Assembly (NCBI RefSeq): GCF_023856365.1
Contig: NC_064550.1
Span: 22,135,629 to 22,199,628 of the forward strand
Length of the DNA: 64,000 nt
From: Brienomyrus brachyistius
Lineage: Eukaryota > Chordata > Actinopteri > Osteoglossiformes > Mormyridae
Direction of reading: 5' to 3'
A program made the position numbers and the translations under genes. Below, piece by piece: positions 47,111 through 59,908 of this stretch. Under the pieces are notes generated by a model. It was not told the DNA's origin, made no database searches, and saw only the letters and a list, made by a program, of their open reading frames with translations. How positions within the stretch are numbered: the first letter of the stretch is position 1; each line of letters opens with the position of its first letter.

Positions 47111-48490
47111 TGGGAAACAGTGGCGATCATCACAAAAATGCGATTATGTTGCTTAATTCTAATAAGGGGGATAACGGCTAAAAGTTATCGGTGCATGCTG
47201 GGAAGGATAAATGGCGTTCGGGGAAATGCCAGTAATTACGGTGAGTTTTGAGACTCTTTCATGTACCTTCAAACTTCTCCTGTGATGTGGCACTGATTCT
47301 GATATCAGCTGAGGATTCTGGGTAATTCTTTACGGCGCGGTTTGACCCTGAAAGCGCTCCCTCCCCGCTCCTATGTTTCTGCCTGTCCTTTTTTTCTGCT
47401 CGATTCGTGACGAACGCTATCTTTCATACGCAGACGGTCCTTTAAAGAAACTCGGGAGTCTTTGTCCGTCCACCCCGCCGCTCAGATCCAGCACCTTTAA
47501 TGGCCCTCTGTGCCCGTCTCTCTCCGGAAACTGGCGCCTAATTTACTCCCTGACAAGCGCGCGCTTGCACAAACGCATGCGCCCTCTATCTCTCCCTGTA
47601 ACTCTTTCCTTATCTCTGCGCGAGTCTTGAATGTACGCAAATAATTCATCTGGATTTTTCAGCCCTTATCTGAACTGCAGTCTCCTCGGTGCCAGGGCTG
47701 TGTTTAGGGAGCACAGAAGAGTGAAAGCCGACCTGCCTGGAACTGATGTCACCGTCTGGCTCAAGGCTGGCCGCCACTGAAACGCAACTCTGGACAATGC
47801 ACAGCACTGCAGAATCTACCTGGGTCTTCGGTTTCTGTCAGCGGATAGCTGGAAGACTGCAGGCTCTAATTCTAGGGAAGGATTGAGGATAAATTCCTCA
47901 TTTTTGAGTTTTTTTAATTTATTTTTTTAATTTAGGGTGACAGCCAGGTATAGACTCGTTGTTTCAGGGCCTCTATACAAAAAAGTAATTTTGTTCCCCT
48001 CCCCAAATGTTTAAAAAACAAAATAAATAGTTAGCGAGTAAAGTCAGAAGACCACAGCTAGCTAGCTGGGTAGCAGAAAATGCTGCTTCAGCTTCTCCTA
48101 AATTAGAAACGTGTCTAATTAATATTTAGTGTAGTGACTTTGTGGCCAACAAGGGGGCCCAAAACTTCAGGGGCCCCATGAAAATGAGTGAACTGAGTTA
48201 CTGTAAACACCACCACTGGTGACAGGAAGTATGCTATAGGGGGGAATTTTAAACTGGAGATTTCAGCTAATAAATTAGGCGTTCACATCCAAGTGTGAAG
48301 ACGAGTGAAATATAAAGTTTTGTGTAAACAAAGACACTTCAGATAGTTTAATTATGCACTACCTGAGTCCATGTACTGGTGATCACCATGCTTTACTTTC
48401 TTTGTTCTTCAGCTCAGCCAATCACATTCTCTCCATTTGTTTCCGTAACTGCTTAGCCAATGAGGAAGGCTGGCAAGGCCGAGAGTATGA
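47111..48490. other. Gene-free stretch
   Basis: No gene recognised; repeat-like T/C-rich filler at about 47890-48240. Confidence 0.45.
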
Positions 48491-48494
48491 GGTA

Positions 48495-48632
48495 AGCCAG
48501 CCTATCACAGGGCACGTAACACAAAAGCACAAACGAAGGACATTTTTTTTTCCAGTGCACCAATTAGTCTCAACTGCATGTTTTTGGCCATGTGGTAGGA
48601 AACCGGAGGACCCAGAGGAAACCCACAGGAAG
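48495..48632 (-). repeat. Partial GGAT-family repeat
   Basis: Complement of the family core: ctatcacagggcac, gcatgtttttggccatgtgg, gaggaaacccac. Both ends missing. Confidence 0.55.
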
Positions 48633-49204
48633 TAGCTGCTTATACGCAAAACTGTTAAAGTCACATTCTGTAGTACAGCTGCTGCTACGGACCAACTTTT
48701 GTACCTTGAAGGTATCGGTCGAGACGTTTTGAAGTTTCAGTAAGGAGGGCAGCAAATTTGCTGTTTTGTACAAGACGCTATTGTCATTATTGTTGTGTTA
48801 TTGCCAGTGTGGCTGTGGTCACCTGTCCACAAAAATCAACTTTGGTTTTGTTTCTGCCAAAGGGCTGGTCTGCTGACAGAGTTTAAGAACTAAGCTGGAC
48901 CCGTCCCTGGAAGACCACAGCCCTTTTACTGTACTGTGATAATCAGGGTAAATCTGAGTCCACTTGTCCCCAGTGACCTGGAATGCTGTCTGACATGCCC
49001 TTGGCATGTCTGCCGATGTTGTGTAGGACATGTAGACTTATGCACCCCCCCCCCCACAGCTATCTGCAATTGCACTTTTGCAATTTTTCTGAACGAGCAG
49101 CTTCAGTGTATTTGAAGGGCCCCTGTTCCAATATTCATAATTCGAGCTCAGTCCATGGGATTAATAAAAAATACTTGTTGCGGAAAAGGGTCACAGGTGC
49201 CTAA

Positions 49205-49372
49205 TGTGGGCATTCGAGGGTATGGAAGACCCTGGACAGGATACCAGTCCATTGCAGGGCGCATACACATTCTATGGGCAATGTAGATACCATTTTGCTT
49301 AACCGAAAGTCTTCGAACTGTAGCAATAACATAGGGAGCACATGCGGTTTCCACACAAGCAGCTGGATTGGG
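49205..49372 (-). repeat. Partial GGAT-family repeat
   Basis: Degraded complement of the core: accagtccattgcagggcgc, tatgggcaatgtaga, acatagggagcacatgcgg. Confidence 0.5.
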
Positions 49373-50589
49373 AATAATCTGATTAATGGGATTAATAAAG
49401 TTCATCTTATCTTATCTTAACCTAGGACCCTGGAGGTATGACAGCCACCTGGCTTAACTAGTTAGTTATGTTGATGTGGTTGCACTTTCCAGAACTAACC
49501 ATTTGACTGCTTTTAGATGTAACTAGCTGACCACGACAGGACAGAGTGATAGTAAAGGAAAAGACAAGTCTGCTTGTTTCGTTTATAAAATCCCCCGTTT
49601 TATGGGAATTTACTGAGCACTTGAGGACAATTGGGTTTAAGCATCGTGGGGAAGGTTTATTGGTAGTTTCCACCCTTTGGAAATACTTTTTTTTTTTTCA
49701 TCCATCATCCTTGTATTTTTTCATTCCTGTCACTCATTGTACACTGGAAACTCGCGCTTTATACGGATCTTTATATATTGTCTTGCATTCTACAGCATGA
49801 CCACAACTGGTGTCGACTCAGCAGTGGAAAACACCCCTGGCTATGTTTCCTGTGTAGCATGGGGGGGGGGATGACATTTGTTTGTGTGCTTTTTTCCAGG
49901 AGTCAGAGCAAAGTGGTCTGCTTTTTTTAAAAAAAGCATTCTAATATAACTGAGACGACAGCTATTATTTATATCATACTTTTATTTGCTGAAAATTGAA
50001 CATTTTTAAATCCAGGAATCCTGCTAACAGTTATAGTTAAGAAAATGGAAATTTACTGCGTGACAAAGGGGCAAATATCTGAAAATGAAATTTTGCATTC
50101 AGTAATCGGTTTATGTGGTAAACAGGACTGGGTTGTGTTCTGGGGCCTCCATAAGCCACACAACATTCTTAAGTCACCCCCAAACCAGCATTTCCTTTCC
50201 TTTTCATGCACCACAGACAAAAACAGTTCCCTGTACAGAATATTGTCATTAGAGTCCCTGGAAAAAGTAGCCGGATTTTGACCAAGAGAAACCCGGTGAT
50301 TGTTTGTTCAGTTTATTGTTTGTTTGCTGATTGTTTTCGCCATGGATCATCTCATGTCTGGATGACCAGAAGTCAAAGTCCTGCTGCAGGAGTAGCATCG
50401 TCGAGCTTCGCATTCCGTGGTGCTTAACCAAGGCCCTTTTTATTACACTCCAAACAAAAGGAGCGACGTTGTGAAAAATGTCGCTACATCATGCAGGTGA
50501 CTCACGACGCCAAACGACAATCATTTTGACAGGAAAAAAAAACTCCAGGTCCTTTTTTCTTTGCCCAGCACACATCTGTATAGCATGAG
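49373..50589. other. Gene-free stretch
   Basis: Mixed AT-rich DNA with G and T homopolymers (about 49860-49870, 49687-49698); nothing recognisable. Confidence 0.45.
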
Positions 50590-52030
50590 CTTGCAAAGAA
50601 ATCCTTTTGATAGTTCAAATATCTGGGGACAGGTATTAACTATACCTATTCATTCTCCGCTTTAGAAAGTGTTAACGGGACTAAAAATTCTGCTTGGTCC
50701 TGAGCTTTTTTTGGTCCCGATGATTATGAAATCCAATAAAAATAATTAGGCACAGGACAGAATCAATAGGAGCCCACTGCAAGTGGGACTCTCCCTGTGT
50801 GCCGGTCAAACACTGTGATCCCAAGGCCCTTGCCGTCACGGCGCAGTGCAGTAAGTTGGCCAAACAATCATTATGTACCGTCCCTTAGTGAATTCGGGGC
50901 CCCGCTCTTTTTCATAGAATAGCAATTTATATTTTGTTGACTGCCCCCCACCCCCCGTGTAATTTGATTCACCAGTGACTCATTTTAGCTAATTCCACCC
51001 TCTAACGTTACGCCTAATGTGCCCTGAAACCTTTTATTGCTCAGGTCTTATTTATTTATTTCCCGTTTGACTTTGCGGAATGAAACCTTGGACCGGGGCC
51101 TTCCAGAGAGAAGTCGGGTGAGCGTCTGTCCCACGGTGTTAATTTCAAGCTGTGACGAATTGTTTGTATGGGGAGGCGTCCCGTCCACCTCCGTGAACGA
51201 CGCAGCCGGTAACTACGCCACTCTCTTTGCATCACGTTGTGGAAATTGGGAAGAAGTTCACCTAGCTCCAAGTAGCTCTCCAGCTGCTGAGCTGCTCTGT
51301 CTTCGTCTGCTTCCCCTTAGCTGGTCTCTTGTTTTCTATTAGTCATCTATTACCGTCTCTCTATTTTCACAGCACATCATATGGCTCTTCTTCTGATGCT
51401 AACTTGACCTCGTTTGAAGGTTTTAGTTGGTGCCACTTAAGCCTAGGTGGCTCCTTGACAGCTGTAGGCTTGTTCCACACTCGGCAAAAGCGCCTGTCTG
51501 ATAAATAAATGTACATCTTTGAAATGAAACCTACTAGACTGCGATGCCAAGGGGTTGGCAGGAATACCGAACGTGCCGCTGGTTCCATGGGCTACTCACT
51601 GCCCCGAACGTGTAAGAAGACGGGGGGGGTGGTGGTGTCACCTCATGTCTGCGGACACCACCTGCGTGGTCGAGCTCCCAGACTGGCCGAGAGCCAGCCG
51701 CAGATTCACGGACCGTTGCCACTGGCATGATACCCTCTCGGTAAGCCTTCAGGCTGGCCTCGGATCTGAAAGGGCATGCTCGGGGTATGGGGGAGCATTC
51801 CGAAGCAAGGTGCGAATGCCTGTAACAAATGAGTTGCCAGCGAATGGGCAGAACCTCTATTCTCCAGCCCTGCGCCCTGCCCACCGGTCGGTATGGTAAC
51901 GGCCCCTTATTTGGCGGAGAGAGCCATCCGTGTCTACGGCTGGCTATTTGTCCTTGTCTAATTACTGATCTTGGCTGCTGGTCTCTGCGTGCTGATGACT
52001 AATGGGGGAGGGCGATCAGGGGGAGGACTG
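50590..52030. promoter_or_regulatory. Candidate conserved non-coding blocks C
   Basis: Non-repetitive segments at about 50600-50900 (atccaataaaaataattagg), 51060-51260 and 51890-52030 (cttgtctaattactgatc, gtgctgatgactaatg), with homeodomain cores and no coding signal. Short ORFs here do not resemble proteins. Confidence 0.28.
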
Positions 52031-52540
52031 GACGGGGCAGTGGCTGGTGATTTGTGGGCCAGGCACTCTGTCATTGGCCTGGTCCCATTTGTCTTCCTGA
52101 TGCTGGGGGCTTCTGGGCAGAAAATGGTTTAGAATTACTTCCATTTTCCAGCACTTTCATCCCTGGTCATCGCTTGGTTTACCAGGGATGGGCAGTGATG
52201 GAGGATATGACAGAAGCCGTGACAGCTTTTTCTCCTCCTCCCACCGTGGGAGAGACTCTCTCCGCAATCACATGACTTTGAGCGAGGCAGAGATTCTAGT
52301 AGGTTCCATGTTACACCCTGTAAAAACCACAACTGACACAGAAATGTAAACATGCAAACTTAGGTGCGGCAAAAGAACCTCGACTTGGAGGTATTTCCAT
52401 GACATGTCTTGCATATTCCAGACTGAGTTGTTCCTGGATCATCATCCTTGGATCCTTGGTCATTTATGTGGTGTTCCAGGTTTTAGGATGTGATGAGACA
52501 ATAATTTTTTTTATTTTATTTACGTATATAATTTATGATG

Positions 52541-52876
52541 TTGTGGTGCAGTGGTTAGCACTGTCGCCTCACACCTCTGGGACCCGGGTTCGAGTCTCCG
52601 CCTTGGTCACATGTGTACGGAGTTTGCATGTTCTCCCCATGTCGTCGTGGGGTTTCCTCCGGGTACTCCGGTTTCCCCCCACAGTCCAAAAACATGCTGA
52701 GGCTAATTGGAGTTGCTAAATTGCCCGTAGGTGTGCATGTGTGAGTGTGCCCTGCGATGGGCTGGCCCCCCGTCCTGGGTTGTTCCCTGCCTCGTGCCCA
52801 TTGCTTCCAGGATAGGCTCCGGACCCCCCGTGACCCAGTAGGATAAGCGGTTTGGAAAATGGATGGATGGATGGAT
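52541..52876 (+). repeat. Full-length GGAT-tailed tRNA-SINE-like repeat
   Basis: Nearly identical over most of its length to the copy at 34174-34532: A-box-like gtggtgcagtggttagcac, B box GGTTCGAGTCTCC, tail (ggat)n. Confidence 0.88.
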
Positions 52877-54950
52877 TTATGATGTTCATTGTCTAGATTC
52901 TCCTTGCATGTTTTGCCATGACACTCCAAAGTAAATTCCTTGTATATAAAAGTACAAGCCGGTAAATGTTTCCGATTCTGGGAAATGGCGACGGAAGCCT
53001 CACTGAATTTCGCAGGAGGCCTGACGTCCTGCCTGCAAGATGGTTACCATGCGGATCATTCCATTTGCAGCATCTCAGCTGTTTGATCCACCTTAAAAAG
53101 AATAGGAAAAATAAAGAAAAGCGTTAATAGAAGAGAAACACGTGCTGTTCAGGAAATGAGTGAGTAGATCTCGGACTTCGCGACGAGCTGTACAAACGGA
53201 TACGGCGCCTTTAAATTGACACGATGCGGAGGTTAACCATGTTGCTGTGGGTCGTAAAATAGCCTGGAGTGCCATGGCTAAAAGCAGCGGTAGCTGTAGG
53301 CCGCGGTATCGATTTTCGGGACTTTTTCTTGGCTTTTCCTTTTTAAGTAAATAAACACCAGATTTGTCATGTTTGCGCGGGGAAGAGGCCAGCACTGGGT
53401 CAGCCATGATTCATGCTGCCATCTTATGGGCAGATAGTTCAGGGCCTGCAGCTCGACTCTGACCCGGGCGCCGGGCCTCGGCGGTGCTAAATCACGGCCT
53501 GTCAGGAACCAGCAGAACAATGGGCCGTCTCTGACGGACGGTTTCCTCTGTAGTTAGTATGAGCATTTCTCTGCCTCTCTGGGCCGCTCGTCTGGGATGG
53601 GGGGCAGCCGGCCTGCTTAACGAGCTTCAGCCTGGGTCCGGGCCGCGATCACCCTGCTCGGACACCTTTACTTCCTCCCCTTTCCGTCGCTTCCTTATTC
53701 TCATTCGCCTAAGTGGCCGGAGCGGCGGAAACAGGGAGATATTCGCAGTCCCAGAATGTGACTGTTTTCCCTCTGTTTTCTGTTTTTATTAGGTCTCACA
53801 TGAACAGGTGTTGACAGCCTGAGTCCGGTTGCCCCACACTGCCCCCCCCCCCCCCCCCCGCCTCATAGTTCTGTGTCTCCATAACCCCACCCTGCCCCAT
53901 TAGCCAGTGTTGCTCTATCTAATCCTCTAGCCTGTATGTAGCACACAGTTGGCCCCGATTGGGAACTTTACCTGTTAGCACCCCCCCCCCCCCCCCCGCC
54001 TGCCCCCAATCTGTCTCCCGTTAGGTTTTCTGGGGGAGCACTGGGGCGTACTCTATCAAATCTCTTAACCGAAGGCAGATCAATATGTCAACACCCAACA
54101 CCAGCAACGCGAGGCTATGATGATGTTCCTGGGATTCCTGTTACAGTGCCGTGAACAAGGATCGAACCCGGGCTGTCGGGCTGCGTGACGGAAAGCATGA
54201 ATCATTATTAGTGCAGCTGCCGGCTACTTCTCTGAGGCCCCCCCCCCCCCCCGCCTCCCTTAACACTGTGTTAATAACAGCCTTGTCCTGCAGCCAAAAT
54301 GGATCAGCTGTTGGGCCGAAACATGGACATATGACTCTAGAGCCTGGAGGAGCATGATGTCTGCGTTGATGTGATGTGTTAAAGAAATCGTGTTAATTAT
54401 GAAAACGCTGAGCCACCTGCATAACATAAAGAACGGGACACTAAAAAATACTCATTTCTAAATGCTGGTTCACTTGGAATAACCCTTAAAGACCTGACCC
54501 AAAGATCCACAGATTTCAGAGGGCTTCACAATCACAATCTAATCTGAAAAGAGAGTGCTCTTTTCAGATTAGTGTCCCGCTGAGACTACGCTACCCTCTG
54601 CTGGTCGGAGGTCTCCACTGCTGCATTTTACGGGATACTCCAGTATTCTTTTCATTCAAGGCTTTCGCTTGCACTGCTACCATTGACGTGCCTCTGTAAA
54701 GGTCACAACATCAAAAAGAACTGGAATCCTGAAATTGTTGCTCATTCCTTGTGCTTGTCGTGTGATGTGCTGTGTGTTGTATCGCTTGGCGTGCTTGGTG
54801 TGTTGTGTGGTATTGGGGTCCAGGCTATAAAATCACTGAAGGATTTTGAGTTCTAAGACTCTTAAAATTTCCTGTAATAAATCACTCTGCCTGTAAATGA
54901 CAAACAGCGGAGATGTGACGCTTGTTTTATTTTTGCCATTTGTGGGTTAA
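52877..54950. other. Gene-free stretch with C-run cluster
   Basis: Non-repetitive blocks at about 52965-53080 and 53160-53310 may be regulatory. C18 at 53842-53859, C17 at 53981-53997 and C15 at 54238-54252. A perfect hairpin lies at 54539-54572. No gene. Confidence 0.5.
54539..54572. repeat. Perfect 15-bp hairpin
   Basis: ctaatctgaaaagag, loop agtg, then its exact reverse complement. No T run follows that would suggest a Pol III terminator. Confidence 0.9.
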
Positions 54951-54957
54951 TCGTAAT

Positions 54958-55200
54958 TTCATCCATCCTTCCTTCCATCCATCCATCCATCCATTTCCTG
55001 AAACCACTTATCCTATTCAGGGTCATGGGGGGGGGGGAGGTCAGTGCCTATCCTAGAGGGTATGGGCACAAGGCAGGGAACAACCCAGGGCTCGTCACAG
55101 GGCACACAATACCGTTCACTCACACAGGCACACCTATGGGCAATTCAGTGATCAATTAGTCTCAACGTGTTTTTGGGCTGTGGAGGGAAACTGGAGTCCA
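54958..55200 (-). repeat. GGAT-tailed repeat, 5'-truncated, minus
   Basis: Begins with (atcc)n and continues with the complement of the core (ccacttatcctattcagg, tgtttttgggctgtgg); the tRNA-like head is missing. Confidence 0.75.
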
Positions 55201-56990
55201 TAATTTCAACTTTCTAAAATCAGATGTTACATTTTGTACACGCCTTCACCTTAAACCTTATTTTTAAAATCATTCAGATGATTTAATTGTCGTTTTTGTG
55301 TGTAGGCGTGTGAGTTCTGAAACAGCCTTGGCTAAAATAAAACCCCTTTTTTGAAACCCACAGCAGATTGGAATTAGCCTGTGCAGTCAATCACAGCCTC
55401 TTTCGACCAATGGCAGTCAGTAAAGTCACCATCCAACCAACCTGTCCCCCCCTACAAAGTTCCCTTCTTGCCCGCCCTAGTTAAAAGCATCTATTACATG
55501 TGATACATGTCAAATGTGTTTCCCCTCGCCATTTAGGGTGAATATTCTGCTGGAAAATACAGCCCCTTGGGTGTATGGGATCTACGGTGTTGCCCTTTTC
55601 ATTCTGCTGTAGTAAGACCCAAATCTCATCCACCTTCAAATGACAGTAGGGAGCCATTTTAAACACCCATGATATATCCCTGTCATTTAGTCAGCGCTAA
55701 GGTGCCAGTCAGTATATAATAAAAAAAAGAGAACAGATTACCACTACATATTTTTTCATGCTTCGTGTCAATCAGTTGGCTGTAACCATGTCAGCACCTC
55801 CGGGGTACTAATCTGTGATCTCTAATTCACACGTTCGGCTGGCGTGCTGACGTGATGTGGCTGCCATATTTTAAGTACCTTCAATTAAAGTTCAAATAGA
55901 TTCCGCGTCTGTCTGCTCCAAGGACGCGGCGCGGATGGAAATGTGTCGCCGCGATACAGATATTTGAAAACACGTCAGTTTGTAAGTGTCAACTCTTTCC
56001 ACCTATCATCCGCCAGCTTTTTTTTTTCTCCTTAAAGGGTGCAAACTCCAGCTGGTGGGCGAAACAAAGGATGAAATTTGTTATAGATTCAACTGGAAGA
56101 AAATGTGGCAACCATAAGCCGACAGAACCGGACCCATCCGAACCCATCTGTGGGTGATCGGCGTAGCGTGTGTGTTTGTGCCCTCCTGGGACACCCTCCA
56201 AACTCAGCACGTCCCAGTACTGGCTGAACAGTTATGGAAGATGGATTTAATCCAGCCGATTGAGGCTTGGAGAACTTTCTTTTACGACCAGAACATTTAG
56301 TTGCAGCATCCATTTCACAGCAAATAGCTGGGTGTTTGACTGCCATTAAAATGAGATTTTAAATGTACAATAGCACAAGAGCATAGCTTTGGGTTGAGCA
56401 TTTGGGGGAGGGGGGGGGATTGAGGTTTCCACCCATTTAAGGGGATACAGGGGATTGTAGTGGCTGGTTCTGATTATTGGGGGGGGGGGGGGCATCCCAC
56501 CGTAATTTACACGCATGGCATCTTCAAAATCTATTTGGAAAAAAAAACTTTTAATATAAGCATATAACATAAATTAAGTCAAATGATTATGCCACCGCTA
56601 AATGGAGAATTAAATCTTTTCATGGGTTGTGCTTTTAAAAGGTGTTTCTCAAGTGACATATTTTTTTTCTCAATGCGCCCTACAAATTCCAGGGCTCAGA
56701 CGCAGCTGTGCTGTTTTACCTTTTTTAGTATTAAATGTGTACTTGGTTTTCTTTCTAGTTAATTATCCAGATCACCAGGACCGTTTTACGAGGGCAGGCA
56801 ATAGATACGGTTTCGGTTCTTTCTGTATTTATACAGTATGTCGTTATTGTAAGGGTAGATAAGATCAACTAGGAAGTTAGTCGTAGGGCTTAGACCCGCG
56901 TTACAGGAAAAACATCCAGGAGCCAGAAGGAGGTTAATAAGTACGGGAGTAAATAAAAAAAGAAAAGCACTGGCTCGCTTTCCTCCGTCC
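55201..56990. other. Gene-free stretch
   Basis: Non-repetitive block at about 55800-55980 with TGCTGACGTGAT at 55845. A G-rich repeat-like patch (about 56396-56510) with two long G runs. No gene. Confidence 0.45.
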
Positions 56991-56999
56991 TTCTGTGTC

Positions 57000-57570
57000 A
57001 AGAGCCGTTTAACCCCGAAGGAAGGAACCCGATCCTGCTGCCCTGCAGGTCGTTAGCCGGGAGTGAGCTCAGCCGGCCCCGGGTGCAGCTGGGTCGGGTT
57101 TCCCCGTAATCGCATTTCGCGCCTCGGCTGTTGCGATTAGCCGGCAGCGTGTTGGACAAATAGCCCGGGTTCTAATAGCCGCTGGGCAGCGGTGAAGGGA
57201 TGGGGGGCAGTTTACAGGATGCAATTTCCTTTAATATAAACGTCCTAATGCAATCTGGCGGCCGTGGTGCGTCTGCCGACCGGGTGTGTTTTTCTGCTGA
57301 CTGCTCCGTTCTTTATTATCATGGATGAGTGACTCGGTGGGAGTGCATTATGCATCGTTTTCACTTCAAAGATCATGTGCGCGGAGGCATCGCGCAAACA
57401 AGGAAATATGTCTTTGATTAAACTATCCTTTATCTCTTTATTGATTAAAAGGCTCTGTTTGGTAATGGAGTGCGGGCCGGCGTGCGCGCCCGCGATTACA
57501 CCCTGCAGCGTTAACGGCGCCCGGGCTGCGCGCGTTCCCCGAAACGCTCGTTGGCCAAAAGTACAGCTTA
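57000..57570. promoter_or_regulatory. CpG-rich non-coding block D
   Basis: GC- and CpG-rich parts (57000-57200, 57470-57550) flank an AT-rich core (57390-57460) with ctttgattaaa and ttgattaaaagg, TCF/homeodomain-like. No ORF resembles a protein. It may be an enhancer or an orphan CpG island. Confidence 0.35.
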
Positions 57571-57666
57571 AATTACAGAGTACCTATAGCCCATACAAGC
57601 TAGTTCAGTTCCTCCACAATCATAAATGTTTTTGAGACACTCGTTTTAAGTAACACACCAAGCTGG

Positions 57667-57935
57667 ATATTTGCAGGAGCTCAGTGGGTTCTGGGTTTGA
57701 ATCCTGCCCTTCTTGTGTCTTCTTGTGTTTACGTGGGTTTGTGTACTACGTTTGCTCCTGAAGCTCCATAACAAGAGAGTTTGTATTTCTAAATTGCCCA
57801 TAGTGTGTGAGTGAGTGTGTCCTGTGATGGACTAGCATGCAATTCAGTGTATCCCCCTGCCGTACGCCCTGTGTTTCCCGAAGTCTCAGCACGATTCCAT
57901 ACAGGATAAGTGGTTATGGAAATCATCTGGATGTT
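57667..57935 (+). repeat. Degraded GGAT-family repeat
   Basis: B-box-like gggtttgaatcctgc, taaattgcccatag, gtgtcctgtgatggacta and caggataagtggttatgg in family order. Confidence 0.6.
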
Positions 57936-58079
57936 CTGGCTTACACATCGTATTTTTTTTCTGCTAAACTGTTGTCTGTTGGACCTGGAAAGGCTCTGAG
58001 CGATTAGGTATTGGGTTCTAGGGGAGGGTAGGTCTGTGTCCGACCAAAGCTCTCGTCGCGTGGCCGGCCAATCAAGCCA

Positions 58080-58620
58080 CGGCATTTCCGCGTCTGGCCA
58101 CGTTTGACAAACGACTTCCTGTCTCGCTAAATCTGTCCTCTAATTACTCCGGGACGAGAGAGGTGTGTCCCGCCTGTCAGAGTCGCTCTTGCCTCTGGTT
58201 CCCACCTCAGCCGGTCCTCCGTAACGCCTCTCGAAGTCTCCAAACGAGACGGATTAAGGGATCCGGAGCCGCCGTTCTCTGGGAACAGATGGAGGTTCAC
58301 TCTGTAATTAACCCATCAGAGTCAGGCAGCTGGAAACAGGCCCCGGCCCGTGAAGAACATCCCGGGACGGGAGGAAAGCAGCGGGCTGTCAGACACACCC
58401 CCCTACCCCCCCGGAGCACCCCCCAGCTCAGTGCCCTCGTTTTATTTCTCATTAGCAGGCTGCAAACTGCTGGGGGATGAAATTTTGCTAACAGGAATTA
58501 AAAGTGCATTAAGACATTGGAGAGATTCATTCCCCACTAATAGATTTACTAGCAGTTTGACCTTTGAGTTTATTAGCGACACAGGCTGGGTGGGGCCGGG
58601 GGGGTTGGTGGAGATGGCTT
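58080..58620. promoter_or_regulatory. Candidate conserved non-coding block E
   Basis: Non-repetitive; ctctaattactccggg, ctgtaattaacccatcag, actaatagatttactagc and gtttattagcgacac. Homeodomain-type cores, no coding signal. Confidence 0.28.
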
Positions 58621-59744
58621 GGGTGATGTGTCACGTCTAGCGTGTTGCACTTCTAGTCACCCCTTGTATGAAGGGTTTGGATCATTACCAACACTGCCCT
58701 GGTTATATTAGTATTGTCGCCCCAGGTGATCCATCCCTAAAATCCCAGGTACACTGTCCTTCTGAATGCCCAGTAGATCCACCACTTCACATTCTGCCTT
58801 GGTGACTGGTGACCAGGGTGAAATACAGAGGGCACTGGCCCTAGCTGAAAGATGATTGGCCCCCCTTCTCTATGAGGCACTGATTGAAAACATATCATTG
58901 GCCAATGAAAAGGTTCCCCCCCTCTAAATGAATTATGGTCCCTCTTGTGCCCACACCTTAAAAAACATCTTAGCATTGCCCCTGCCATTACCATCCTTCG
59001 TGCATGTCTGACTCCAGCCTGTTGCCAGTCCATTGCATGTTTGCTGCCCTTGCGTTTATCAGCCGTTACTGCAAGGGAGTCAGTCACTCATGTGGTTATA
59101 ATTGTTTATCACCCTTTGATTGTTCCGGGTAGCCAGTTGGGGGGGGTGTTTGTTAGAGAGTTTGTTAATGAGTCCCAGGAAAGTCCTCATTTCAGTCATA
59201 CTGTGTACTATATATGATTCCTTTAAAATGCTGAAAATACTGTTCGGAGAATATCTGGAAAAAAAAATGGATAAATGTTTTTTTTTCCCCTTATTGGCAA
59301 AACTACTGAGCAAGTTACAATGCAATTTGCTTCCCCTGTTTTCTGTAATTAGCACTTTAAAGAAATAGAGTAACATTGATGAGAAGGTCAATAATCCTGA
59401 TCTATTGTGAAATTAATCCTGCCATCGACGTAACATGGGAACCGTACAATTAAGGTGGGGGGGGGGGGGAGAAACTCCAGAAATTGTGAAAAAAGGGGAA
59501 AATGGACATCTGTTTTATCTCGTGGATTCACTGTGCAGAAATCCTATGAAGGCATAATTAATTCATGCATTGTTAATTAGAAACTGGTATAAGGTATGAT
59601 TATGCATGAGGGGGAAGGAAAACACAATTAGAGATAGAGAGCTAATGATTTTTTTTTCTTCGGTGACTGAATGTATTTATTACCAATTTAACGGCACTAA
59701 ACTGTGGCTCTCGTTCCCAAATCAACAAGCTTCTGTTTGGGGCA
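58621..59744. other. Gene-free stretch
   Basis: Repeat-like text at about 58700-58990, a G run near 59457-59469 and an AT-rich non-repetitive segment at about 59500-59740. No gene. Confidence 0.4.
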
Positions 59745-59908
59745 GCAAGGCGAGTCGGATTCAGCCTGCTGAAGACTGCGCAAAATCGATCCCGCATGCT
59801 GGGCCGGGCGCCCTCGGCCTGGTCTGGCAAGGCAAGTCGGATTCAGCCTGCTGAAGACTGCGCAAAATCGATCCCGCATGCTGGGCTGGGCGCCCTTGGC
59901 CTGGTCTG
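59745..59908. repeat. 82-bp tandem duplication
   Basis: Two head-to-tail copies, 59745-59826 and 59827-59908, differing at only a few positions. Each contains aatcgatcccgcatgctggg. Confidence 0.92.
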
